NCBI GenBank assembly: GCA_046719715.1 | Contig: JBDNCJ010000002.1 | Span: forward strand, 48,971-112,970 | Source: JANWWM01 sp046719715 | Lineage (GTDB): Bacteria; Bacteroidota; Chlorobiia; Chlorobiales; Thermochlorobacteraceae | Length of the DNA: 64,000 nucleotides | Direction of reading: 5' to 3' | Part shown: piece by piece, positions 24,300 through 32,563 of the stretch | Position numbering within the stretch: the first letter of the stretch is position 1 | Layout: each line of letters begins with the position of its first letter | Position numbers and translations under genes: made by a program | The notes under the pieces: model-generated | Database searches by the model: none | What the model saw: only the letters and a program-made list of their open reading frames with translations | What the model was told of the DNA's origin: nothing

Positions 24300-25067
24300 T
24301 TAAAGCCGTTTGAGAATTTTCTCGGCAACGTGTTTGATGAAATCCCTGTCGGATTTTTCGTCACAAGTTTTACAGACGAGCTTTTCGGTTTCGCATTTGC
24401 ACATTTCTTTTTCTTGGAAATCGGCAAAGACGCCGCGCCGTTCAAATTCTTTGTGCGTTTCATAGAGATAATCCACTTCTTGCTTTGTGAGCGGTACGAT
24501 GCCGCCGAGCGTTTCGGCATAGATGAGCGTTTTTGCTGCATGCTCCAACTTTTCGGTTCGATACAAGGCTTCGTAAATCTCGTTTCCTAAAACCACGACG
24601 CCGTGATTGGCAAGCAAGATGGCATTTGCCCAACTGACAAACGGCGACAGTGAGCGAGGCACTTCATCGGTGCTGGGCGTAGCGTATTCGGCAAGCGGCA
24701 CAGGTCCAATATCTAAAATCACTTCGGGAAAAACCGCAAGGTCAAGGGCTTTGCGAGCGACGGCAAAGGCGGTGGTCGCTGTTGGGTGCGTATGCACAAT
24801 GCCTTGCACGTCGGGTCGCGATTGATAAATGTAAAGATGCATCAGGCTTTCCGTTGAGGGAGGACGCTTGCCTTCGAGGAGTTTGCCTTCAAGGTTTATG
24901 AGGCACACGTCGTCGGGCGTTGCGTCAGCTTTGAGCGTGCGCGTCGCCGTGATGTAAATGCCTTCTTCGGTGCGCATGCTGACGTTGCCGTCGTAACTTG
25001 CAACGAAGCCAAACTTCGCGCACAGGCGTGCCACTTCGGCAACGGTTTCTTGATGCTTATGATTCAT
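24300..25067 (-). CDS. Class II aldolase/adducin family protein with a Cys-rich tail
   Basis: Zinc-dependent class II aldolase of 255 residues, close to L-fuculose-phosphate aldolase and similar enzymes. Visible metal and active-site residues are Glu73 in STESLMH, His92 and His94 in VHTHP, and His155 in LLANHGVVV. The substrate cannot be assigned; options are fuculose or rhamnulose phosphates or a methylthioribulose-type sugar. Unusually, residues 220-240 add four cysteines (Cys223, 225, 232, 235 in a C-x-C and C-x-x-C arrangement), followed by an amphipathic helix; this tail is not part of the standard fold. It starts five bases after the end of prfB, so it is very likely cotranscribed with it. 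Confidence 0.85.
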   Translation of the reverse strand: MNHKHQETVAEVARLCAKFGFVASYDGNVSMRTEEGIYITATRTLKADATPDDVCLINLEGKLLEGKRPPSTESLMHLYIYQSRPDVQGIVHTHPTATTAFAVARKALDLAVFPEVILDIGPVPLAEYATPSTDEVPRSLSPFVSWANAILLANHGVVVLGNEIYEALYRTEKLEHAAKTLIYAETLGGIVPLTKQEVDYLYETHKEFERRGVFADFQEKEMCKCETEKLVCKTCDEKSDRDFIKHVAEKILKRL

Positions 25068-25072
25068 TGCGT

Positions 25073-26171
25073 TTAATCCCCGAACTCCATCAGGTAGCGT
25101 TCGATGAAATCGTCGATGTCGCCGTCCAGTACGGCTTCTACATCAAAGCGTTCATAATTCGTGCGATGGTCTTTGACGCGACGGTCATCGAGGACATAAC
25201 TACGAATTTGCGAGCCCCATTCGATTTTTCGTTTTTTGCCTTCGATTTCACGTTTTTTGGTTTCTTCTTCTTCGCGTCGTCTTTGGTAGAGTTGAGAGCG
25301 TAGCATTTTAAGCGCGCGCTCTTTGTTTTGGAATTGAGAGCGTTCTTGCTGACAGGCAACGACAATTCCGGTGGGAATATGCGTAATGCGAACAGCTGTT
25401 TCGACTTTATTGACATTCTGCCCGCCTTTGCCGCCGCTTCGGAAGGTGTCGACTTGGAGGTCGTCTTTACGGATTTCAATATCTACATCGGGCGGGGCTT
25501 CAGGGTACGCAAAGACACTGGCAAAAGACGTGTGCCGACGTGCATTGGCATCGAAAGGCGAAACGCGCACCAATCGGTGGACGCCGTTTTCGGCTTTCAA
25601 GTAGCCATAAGCATAGTCGCCTTGAATTTCGAGCGTGGCGGTTTTAATGCCTGCGCCTTCGCCCTCTTGGTAATCGTCGGTATAGACCTTGAAGCCTTTG
25701 CGTTCTGCCCAGCGCATATACATTCGGTAAAGCATTTCTGCCCAGTCTTGCGCTTCGGTGCCGCCTGCGCCCGCGTGAATGGTGATGATGGCGTTGCGCT
25801 TATCGTCTTCTCCTGAAAGCATATTTCGGAATTCGAGCGACGCGATTTCTTTTTCCAACGCGCCGAGATTTTTCTGCGCATCGCTTAAATAACTTTCTTC
25901 GCCAAGTTCTTCGGCGACGTCCATTGATTCTTTTTCGCCGTTCAATTTCGCTTCGAGCGTTTTGTAGGACTCCGTCCAAGATTTCATTTCGGCGATTTCT
26001 TTGAGGATTTTCTGGGCGGCGGTGGTGTCGCTCCAGAAATCGTCGGCGGTCGTTTTGGCTTCAAGTGCAGAAATGGTGTCGAGTTTCTTATCGATGTCAA
26101 AGAAACCTCCGCAGTTGGTTTAATCTTTCGGAGAGCGTGGTGAGTTTTTCGCGTTCAAGGTCAAATATCAT
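25073..26171 (-). CDS. prfB: Peptide chain release factor 2, expressed by programmed +1 frameshift
   Basis: RF2 ends translation at UGA and UAA. The gene is in two frames: codons 1-24 run from the ATG at 26171 to an in-frame TGA at 26099-26097, and the rest continues in the +1 frame from base 26098, giving 365 residues, the normal RF2 length. The downstream frame has the RF2 tripeptide SPF in RLVRVSPFDANARRHTSF, which reads the stop codon, and GGQ in SGGKGGQNVNKVETAVR, which triggers hydrolysis. If one starts at the first ATG of the second frame (25987) the protein loses its N-terminal helices. Frameshifting at the internal TGA makes RF2 limit its own synthesis. It heads a run with the aldolase and gatC. 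Confidence 0.96.
26097..26111 (-). promoter_or_regulatory. prfB programmed frameshift site
   Basis: On the coding strand the site reads cggaggtttctttgac: an internal SD-like CGGAGG, then TTT, then the slippery CTT followed by TGA and C. This is the same CTT-TGA-C arrangement as in E. coli prfB, with the SD-like element three bases before CTT. The ribosome slips from CTT to TTT and reads GAC next. Confidence 0.93.
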
Positions 26172-26241
26172 GGTGATGCGATTTTGATTTAAGTTGTTTG
26201 ATTGACAAAAGAGAGATGATTTTATGCGACGCGAATATACA

Positions 26242-26270
26242 TAAAAAGAAAGGCGAGTCTGTCGCTCGCC
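26242..26270 (-). terminator. Terminator after the vWA lipoprotein gene
   Basis: On the minus strand a GGCGAG stem pairs with CTCGCC around a 7-base loop, followed by tttcttttta. It lies 60 bases after the vWA stop and before the prfB start, so prfB should have its own promoter. Confidence 0.75.
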
Positions 26271-26329
26271 CCTCTCTGTTACTTGCTGTTCTCCATGTGC
26301 GCGCTTGATGGAGTCGCGCAAATACGCGG

Positions 26330-27448
26330 TCAGTAGGTTACGTTTTCGTATCGCGTTTCGCCGTCCGCCGTGCTGGTTTTGACAGTAATTTTCAAGTTGT
26401 GTGCGATGTTCGGATTTGCGCTCAGGAATTCGACCAGCCAACTATTTTGCAGTGCGACGGTAACGGGCAAGTTGGTCAAATCGAGGTCTCGTGCGTCGGA
26501 TCGAATCACTTTCAGCGTGCCGCCCGTTCCGAAGGAAAGCCGCCATGGTTTTTCGCGTGAAAGCGGGGTTTCGGTTCCGAAGTTCGTCGTGTCGCCGCCG
26601 CTCCAAACGGTGTGAATTGTTCCGCGTTGATTGTTCCAACTGTCCAAAAAGCCGTTGGTGGAATACCACACGCGCTGTCCGGGTTGAGTCGGCTCGTCAG
26701 TGAAATTGATATAGACGCGCTGCGCGCCTTGTCGCCAAGCATAGAGCGAATCGGCGAAGCGAATTGCGACGATGCCGTTTTCGCCAAAGACACCAGCATT
26801 TTGACCTTGCGCCGCTTGTTGAAGGGCTTGGGCATCTGCTCCGCCAAAGCCTACCGTGCGACTGGTGCCGGTGAATCCGGGGCGGTTGAGATACGTGCGC
26901 AAACTTTCTGGGGCAGTTAAGTTCAACGCACCGGTTACGGGACCGTTGTAGCCGACGCACCCAACGCGTACATTTAACCCCGACGCTTGCAATGCATTGG
27001 CAAACGTAATGATTTTGGCGGCGATGGTATCGGCTTCCTCGAACATGCTCCCTGAATTATCGACCACAAAAACGACGTCGGCACCGAGCGAATTGCCTGC
27101 GCTCACGCGCGTCAGTTTAACGCCTTTGAGTGTGTTGTCTTCGGTTACATAAATGTTTTGATTGCCCGAAAATTCAATCGGCTGTCCTGTAGCAGGATTG
27201 ATAATGCCCAAAAGCGAGATTCGGATTCGACTTAGATTTCCAGCAGTCTTTGCAAATGTCGCCGCTGGGCGGACGTTGTTGAGTGTCGGCACAGGCGCGC
27301 TTCCTCCGGGGTCTGGGGGAATGTCGCTGTTTGTACCGCCGCCGTCGGCGGGATTCTCTTCTTTGCAGGCATAAAAGACGACGCTCGTCAGCAGCAAGAG
27401 CAGCATGAATACTCTTTTGAATACATTTCTACTTTCAACCTGTTTCAT
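26330..27448 (-). CDS. vWA-domain lipoprotein
   Basis: A 372-residue probable lipoprotein: signal FMLLLLLTSVVFYAC with the modified Cys about residue 28, then a proline/glycine-rich linker. A von Willebrand factor A domain occupies about residues 125-330, with an intact MIDAS motif DNSGS in VVFVVDNSGSMFEEADT and the downstream acidic residue in NFTDEP. It should bind a protein ligand through a divalent metal, at the outer membrane or cell surface. Partner unknown; no AAA+ gene of the MoxR type lies next to it. It is divergent from the permease gene at 27751. Confidence 0.85.
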   Translation of the reverse strand: MKQVESRNVFKRVFMLLLLLTSVVFYACKEENPADGGGTNSDIPPDPGGSAPVPTLNNVRPAATFAKTAGNLSRIRISLLGIINPATGQPIEFSGNQNIYVTEDNTLKGVKLTRVSAGNSLGADVVFVVDNSGSMFEEADTIAAKIITFANALQASGLNVRVGCVGYNGPVTGALNLTAPESLRTYLNRPGFTGTSRTVGFGGADAQALQQAAQGQNAGVFGENGIVAIRFADSLYAWRQGAQRVYINFTDEPTQPGQRVWYSTNGFLDSWNNQRGTIHTVWSGGDTTNFGTETPLSREKPWRLSFGTGGTLKVIRSDARDLDLTNLPVTVALQNSWLVEFLSANPNIAHNLKITVKTSTADGETRYENVTY

Positions 27449-27664
27449 TTTTCATTTGTGGATAAATGTTAATGGTAAATACCGCCCACGCCATTTGTGA
27501 GCCCTCATAGATGTCGACAAACTTTATGCCAGAAAAGTGCTTGATTTTAAGCAACTGTGCGACCCACTGTTTGCTTTCAGCGACGCTGTTGAGAAAACCC
27601 CGTCGCAATTCTGCGACAGAAGGTTGTGCGGCGCATTCTTCGTTTGACGCAACATTCAACGGCG

Positions 27665-27698
27665 TTGCCGAAATTCTCCGTCGATTTTGATACCTTTG
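27665..27698 (+). promoter_or_regulatory. Candidate promoter of the permease gene
   Basis: A TTG at 27665 and TACCTTTG at 27691-27698 are separated by 23 bases, matching the Bacteroidota-type -33/-7 pattern. It ends 52 bases before the ATG at 27751. The rest of the 302-base gap between the divergent vWA and permease genes shows no further gene I can support. Confidence 0.45.
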
Positions 27699-27750
27699 CA
27701 AGTTTTCCGTTGAACTTGTTTTGACGGGGAAAAGAAGTTTTTCTTTGACT

Positions 27751-29835
27751 ATGAACACATCCGACCGTTCTCGAAGGTTGCCACTTTCGCCCGAATCGCA
27801 ACAAGGCGTCAAGGTGATGGTGGTCACTTCGGTGATGCTTTCCTTCATTTCGTTTTGGCGTGCCGCCGCCATTGTTTTAAGCGACCTTGCCTCGACGGCT
27901 TACTACATCGGCGGCATCACGGAGCGGGCGATTGGCGAAGCGGCGCCGTATTTCATTTTGAGCGTGATGATTTTCGCATATGCAGTTCGGCTGGTGTATA
28001 TCGAGTCGTGCTCGATGTTCACGCGGGGCGGGGTGTATCGTGTGGTGCGCAGTTCGCTCGGCGAAAAATTTGCCAAAGTCGCCGTTTCCGCCCTCATGTT
28101 TGATTACATTCTGACAGGTCCGATTAGTTCGGTTTCCGCAGGTCAGTATCTCGTCGGGTTGCTCAACAGTCTTTCGGCTGAGTTCCAACTCGGCATTACA
28201 CTTCCCGTCAATTTTTCCGCGCAGGTTATCGCCATTTGCATTGTGCTCTACTTTTGGCGCGTCAATACCAAAGGCATGAGCGAATCGTCAGAAAACGCCC
28301 TACGCATTATGCAAATCACATCTGTGATGATTGTCATCATGCTGATTTGGTGCGGGATTACGCTCTACGAGCGCGGGTTTAATCTTCCCAAATTCACGAT
28401 TCAATTCAATGAAGAATCGCTGGGATTTCTGACGCATTTTCACTTAGGTGAACAACTTTTGTCGGGTGAAGTTTTAGGCACGATTGGAATTTTGATTGCA
28501 CTCGGACACTCGATGCTGGCGATGTCGGGCGAAGAGTCGCTGGCGCAAGTCTATCGCGAAATCGAAGCCCCCAAACTGCGCAATCTCAAACTGGCGGGCT
28601 TCGTCATTTTTGTTGTGAGTATCACTTTTACCGGTGCGTTCTCGTTTCTTGCGGTGATGATTATTCCCGATGAAGTGCGCATCTCCCAATATGCCGATAA
28701 TTTGCTTGCAGGATTGGCGATGAATGTCGTCGGTCCTGATGAAGTCAAACTCGGGTTGCAAGCCTTCGTTGTCGTCGTTGGATTTTTGATTTTGTCGGGC
28801 GCGGTGAATACGTCCTTCGTGGGAGCAAACGGCGTGCTCAATCGCGTGGCGGAAGACGGCATTTTGGCGGATTGGTTTCGCGAACCACACAAGCAGTTCG
28901 GAACAACGTATCGAGTGATTAACTTGATTACAGTGTTTCAACTCACTACGATTTTGCTTAGCGGTGGCAATGTCTATTTGCTCGGTGAAGCCTACGCCTT
29001 TGGCGTGATTTGGAGTTTTGTATTCAACACTTTTTCTATGATGGTTCTTCGCTTCAAAGATAGGCGACCGCGACGATTCAAAGTGCCGCTAAACTTTAAG
29101 ATCAATCGCGTTGAGTTCCCTATCGGCATTTTGCTGGTGCTGATGGTTTTAGTCAGTGTTGCCGTGATTAATCTGTTTACAAAATCGGTGGCAACGGTTT
29201 CAGGGATTTTGTTCACGCTGTTTTTTCTTTTGCTCTTTAGCGTTTCAGAGCGTCTGAATCAACGCGCCAAAGAAGCCCACAAACGCGCCCGTTCCAAAGA
29301 CGCACTCTCGCTCGAAGAACTTCAGAAGTTGGAAAAGTTCAATCAAGAAATCGGGCTGAAAATTACGCCCGAAGAAATCGGATCCGAAAAGCCGAAACGG
29401 GTTTTGGTGGCAGTAAAAAATCGAGCGAATCTCGAGCATCTCTTGAACTGCTTGGAAAATATCGATACCGACGAAGTCGATGTGGTTGTCATGCGCGTGC
29501 GTATCTTGAACCCGAAAAACGGGCAACTCTTTGACACCGATATGCTTCGCGATGAACGGCGGCTTTTTACCGACGTCGTCAATCTCGCCGAAGACATCGG
29601 CAAGCCCGTAATTCCATTGATTGTGCCGGGCTACAACGCGTTTTACAGCATCGTCAATACCGCCAAAGAACTCGGCGCCTCGCACGTGTATATGGGTGAA
29701 TCCCAAGAGTTCAGCATGGAAACCCAGCTCGAGGAACTCGCGATGATTTGGGGTTATGAACGCAAAGACGAAAAAGAAAAAATGACTTTTCGCGTTTTCG
29801 CCGATGAAAAAAATAAAGTAGAAGTTGAGCTCTAA
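27751..29835 (+). CDS. APC-family amino acid permease with C-terminal universal-stress-like domain
   Basis: A 694-residue protein. Residues about 15-500 hold about 12 membrane helices of the APC superfamily (VMLSFISFWRAAAIVLSDLAS, GEESLAQVYREIEAPKLRN, the conserved GAVNTSFVGANGVLNRVAEDG loop). After a charged linker, residues about 550-690 form a cytoplasmic domain (KPKRVLVAVKNRANLEHLLNCLENIDTDEVDVVVMRVRI) of the universal stress protein type. Such fusions occur in many bacteria and may let nucleotides or stress control uptake. Substrate not known. The ATG is preferred to a TTG 10 codons upstream. It ends 13 bases before the fur start. Confidence 0.88.
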   Translation: MNTSDRSRRLPLSPESQQGVKVMVVTSVMLSFISFWRAAAIVLSDLASTAYYIGGITERAIGEAAPYFILSVMIFAYAVRLVYIESCSMFTRGGVYRVVRSSLGEKFAKVAVSALMFDYILTGPISSVSAGQYLVGLLNSLSAEFQLGITLPVNFSAQVIAICIVLYFWRVNTKGMSESSENALRIMQITSVMIVIMLIWCGITLYERGFNLPKFTIQFNEESLGFLTHFHLGEQLLSGEVLGTIGILIALGHSMLAMSGEESLAQVYREIEAPKLRNLKLAGFVIFVVSITFTGAFSFLAVMIIPDEVRISQYADNLLAGLAMNVVGPDEVKLGLQAFVVVVGFLILSGAVNTSFVGANGVLNRVAEDGILADWFREPHKQFGTTYRVINLITVFQLTTILLSGGNVYLLGEAYAFGVIWSFVFNTFSMMVLRFKDRRPRRFKVPLNFKINRVEFPIGILLVLMVLVSVAVINLFTKSVATVSGILFTLFFLLLFSVSERLNQRAKEAHKRARSKDALSLEELQKLEKFNQEIGLKITPEEIGSEKPKRVLVAVKNRANLEHLLNCLENIDTDEVDVVVMRVRILNPKNGQLFDTDMLRDERRLFTDVVNLAEDIGKPVIPLIVPGYNAFYSIVNTAKELGASHVYMGESQEFSMETQLEELAMIWGYERKDEKEKMTFRVFADEKNKVEVEL

Positions 29836-29848
29836 ACCATTTGCAACG

Positions 29849-30289
29849 ATGACGAACAAATATGCCTCACTTTTGAGGCAATACGATTTCAAAGTAACGC
29901 ACGCGCGCGTCAAAGTGCTTGAACAACTTGAACACGCCTCCAAACCTTTGACGGCGCAAGAACTTCACGAGGAACTTGCCGATGCGAAAATGGATTTGGC
30001 GACGGTCTATCGCTCGCTCAACAAATTCGCTGACGCTGGTTTGATTTCTCGCGTCCAACTTGGCGATGAATTCGACCGTTTTGAGCTTGTCAAACATCAT
30101 CATCATCATATCGTTTGCAATTCGTGTGGCAAAGTTCAAGAAATTGCACTCTGCAACTTGGACATGCTCTCACAAGCGATTGCCCAAAAGACAGGCTTTC
30201 GCAACATCGCTCATCAGGTTGTCTTTCGCGGCGACTGCCAAGAGTGCGCCGCCGACCCAAAATCGTCAAAGTCTGAATCGAGGTCATGA
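29849..30289 (+). CDS. Fur-family metal-responsive repressor
   Basis: A 146-residue Fur/PerR-type regulator. The winged-helix DNA-binding half spans residues 1-80 (FKVTHARVKVLEQLE, DLATVYRSLNKFADAGLI). The dimerisation half has a run of five histidines (83-87) and the structural zinc cysteines in CNSCGK (90, 93) and CQECA (130, 133). Whether it senses iron (Fur), peroxide (PerR) or zinc (Zur) cannot be told. The ATG at 29849 is chosen over a TTG at 29825 that would overlap the permease. Its last four bases overlap the start of hemC (ATGA), coupling the regulator to a haem/bacteriochlorophyll enzyme. Confidence 0.93.
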   Translation: MTNKYASLLRQYDFKVTHARVKVLEQLEHASKPLTAQELHEELADAKMDLATVYRSLNKFADAGLISRVQLGDEFDRFELVKHHHHHIVCNSCGKVQEIALCNLDMLSQAIAQKTGFRNIAHQVVFRGDCQECAADPKSSKSESRS

Positions 30290-31233
30290 AGAAAACCCTC
30301 GTCGTTATCGGCACGCGCAAAAGCCCGCTCGCGCTCTGGCAGGCGGAATTCGTCAAAGCCGAACTTCAACGACATTTCCCCACCCTTGACTTTTCGCTTC
30401 ACCACATTCAAACCACAGGCGATAAAATTTTAGATTCCCCTCTTTCAAAAATCGGCGACAAAGGACTCTTCACGCGCGAAATCGAACACGCCTTGCTTCG
30501 CGGCGACATCGACCTTGCCGTTCATAGCCTCAAAGACCTTCCAACACAAACGCCCGACGGACTTGCCATTTCTGCCATTACCAAACGCGAAGACACGCGC
30601 GACGTGCTCATCGCCAAACGTCCAACAACTTTACTCACGCTTCCGAAAGGCGCGAAAATTGCAACGGGCAGTTTGCGTCGGCGCTCACAAGTGCTTGCAC
30701 TTCGTCCCGACCTTCAAATCCACGACATTCGCGGCAACCTCAACACGCGCTTCAAGAAATTTTTTGACAGCGATTTTGACGCCATGCTACTTGCCTACGC
30801 TGGCGTTCACCGATTAGGCATGGACGCTCATATCTCCGAACTGCTTTCGCATGAACTTGTTCTGCCCGCTGTTGGACAAGGCGCACTCGCCATTGAAACC
30901 CGCAACAACGACCCCGACATCATCAGCATGGTCGAGCGGCTCAACGACCATGAAACGGAACTTGCCACCAAAGCCGAGCGCAGTTTGCTTCGCACGCTCG
31001 AAGGCGGTTGTCAAATTCCCATCGGCGCATTTGGAGCATTTGAAACCGGTCAATTCACGCTTTCCGCTTTCGTTGGCTCGCTCGATGGCAAAGAGACGCT
31101 TCGTCAAACTCTTGTCAAATCAAACGTTACTTGCATTTCAGATGCCGAAACCGCAGGCATTGAACTGGCTGAACGTTTGCGTGAAAACGGGTGCGACAAC
31201 ATTTTGAACACAATTCGCAACGCCTCATCTTAG
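30286..31233 (+). CDS. hemC: Porphobilinogen deaminase HemC
   Basis: Hydroxymethylbilane synthase of 315 residues, joining four porphobilinogens into the linear tetrapyrrole that leads to haem, sirohaem, cobalamin and bacteriochlorophyll. Motifs: IGTRKSPLALWQA at the N-terminus, GEKGLFTRE-type loop (GDKGLFTREIEHALL), the active-site HSLKDLPTQTPDG, and EGGCQIPIGAF with Cys242, which carries the dipyrromethane cofactor. It overlaps the fur gene by four bases. Linked control of hemC by a Fur-family protein would make sense where tetrapyrrole flux must follow iron or oxygen. Confidence 0.97.
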   Translation: MKKTLVVIGTRKSPLALWQAEFVKAELQRHFPTLDFSLHHIQTTGDKILDSPLSKIGDKGLFTREIEHALLRGDIDLAVHSLKDLPTQTPDGLAISAITKREDTRDVLIAKRPTTLLTLPKGAKIATGSLRRRSQVLALRPDLQIHDIRGNLNTRFKKFFDSDFDAMLLAYAGVHRLGMDAHISELLSHELVLPAVGQGALAIETRNNDPDIISMVERLNDHETELATKAERSLLRTLEGGCQIPIGAFGAFETGQFTLSAFVGSLDGKETLRQTLVKSNVTCISDAETAGIELAERLRENGCDNILNTIRNASS

Positions 31234-31276
31234 CGCTCGATATATTCGTGTTCTAAAATTCAAAATCACTCTCACG

Positions 31277-32230
31277 ATGACTGAACTCGAAATTCAACAC
31301 CTGCTCGATTCGGCGCATGAACACATGCGTAACAACGCTCTCAAACTTTCTCAATCCTTGTTTAGCGAGGCGCTTACAGCCATTTCCACATTGCCCGACT
31401 CCTTGACCCAAAAGAACCTTTTCATTCGTACATACTCAGGACTTTCATTCTGCCTTTCGCGCGCTTCTGAATTTGTGGAAGCCGAAGAAACCGCCGCCCG
31501 CGCCGTCGCCCTCTTAGGCGACACAACCCCTTACGACCTTCAATGCAACGCTTATTACTTTTTTGCACTCGCCAAGTATTACCTCTCTCAATTTTCCGAC
31601 GCGCTCCCGCTTCTTCAAAAAAGCTACGCACTCGCCGAAGCCAATGGCGACGACAAACTGCTTGGACGCGCCGCAAACACCATCGCCAACATCTTTTTCA
31701 ACTTGGGCGACTACCACAAAGCGACGGAGTTTTATCAAATCAGTCTATCACACATGCGCCGCATCGACAATCAATCGGGAATTGCGATGGCACTCAACAA
31801 CATTGGCGTCGTTTTTCGCACCACTCACGACCTCAAAGCCGCGCTTGAAGTGCAAATGGAAAGCTTAAACATTCGCCGCCACATCAACGAGACGAGCGGC
31901 ATCGCCATGTCGCTCAACAACATCGCCAACATTTACTCCGATATGTCCGACCATGAAACCGCATTAGCATTCGCCAAAGAAAGCCTTTCCATTCATGAAC
32001 ACTTGAACGACGACTATGGCACCGCTCTTTCCCTGAACATCGTTGCGCGATGCCTCAAACATTTAGGCGACACTCACATCGCGTTCAACTATCATTGGCA
32101 AAGTTTGCTCCTTCGTTTGAAAATCAAAGACCGCTTCGGAGAAATTCTCTCATATTTGGATTTGGGAGAACTGTATGCGAAAAATCCCTCGCTCCCGTGC
32201 CGCTTTCCGCCTGAGCCTTCCGCCGATTAA
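31277..32230 (+). CDS. Tetratricopeptide repeat protein, possibly truncated
   Basis: A 317-residue cytosolic protein of about seven TPR units of the 40-residue kind often found in sensory proteins (LLGRAANTIANIFFNLGDYHKATEFYQISL, GIAMALNNIGVVFRTTHDLKAALEVQMESL, GIAMSLNNIANIYSDMSDHETALAFAKESL). No signal peptide or catalytic domain. In homologous architectures such arrays usually precede a GGDEF, adenylate cyclase or histidine kinase domain; here the frame stops in the middle of a repeat (GEILSYLDLGELYAKNP) right next to a palindromic repeat element, so the output domain may have been lost. Partner unknown. Confidence 0.8.
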   Translation: MTELEIQHLLDSAHEHMRNNALKLSQSLFSEALTAISTLPDSLTQKNLFIRTYSGLSFCLSRASEFVEAEETAARAVALLGDTTPYDLQCNAYYFFALAKYYLSQFSDALPLLQKSYALAEANGDDKLLGRAANTIANIFFNLGDYHKATEFYQISLSHMRRIDNQSGIAMALNNIGVVFRTTHDLKAALEVQMESLNIRRHINETSGIAMSLNNIANIYSDMSDHETALAFAKESLSIHEHLNDDYGTALSLNIVARCLKHLGDTHIAFNYHWQSLLLRLKIKDRFGEILSYLDLGELYAKNPSLPCRFPPEPSAD

Positions 32231-32563
32231 CACACATGATTCGGTAGTGAAGAATCCAAAGCCGTGAATCGTGGATAGGTGTAGATGCTCAACTTTCATC
32301 TTTTAACTCTCAACTGCTCGGATTCCTCGCGTCGCTCGGAATGACCACGATACAATGACGTCGCTGTTTAGCCACTTCATACTTAATTCTGTCTCGCTGT
32401 TTATCTCTGGGATTTTGTTTGGGAAAGCGCGTATTTTTTTACGATATTCATGCATCACACTTAATTCACGACGACTTACGTTTTTGTTGCGCAAAATAGG
32501 CTTTTTGAACGGACTTTTTGATTCGGCGGGCAAATTCAACCACATCTTATTTTCATTCCATAA
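32231..32563. other. 333-base intergenic region with a palindromic repeat and AT-rich leader
   Basis: The left part (32241-32347) is copy 2 of the palindromic repeat family. The right part is AT-rich and should hold the promoter of the next TPR gene; no clear TAnnTTTG box is seen. Open frames on either strand here (for example 32355-32567 on plus) show no protein-like features. Confidence 0.5.
32241..32347. repeat. Palindromic intergenic repeat, copy 2
   Basis: Holds gaagaatcca near 32249 and ggattcctcgcgtcgctcgg near 32320 as degraded inverted arms, plus the sequence tcatcttttaactctcaact also present in copy 1. It directly follows the TPR gene stop. Confidence 0.65.

Noticed and set aside
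27435..27872. Minus-strand frame overlapping the permease start and ending at the vWA start
   Set aside because: It overlaps the permease gene and its promoter and shows no recognisable domain; the last 40 residues look plausible but lack a start.
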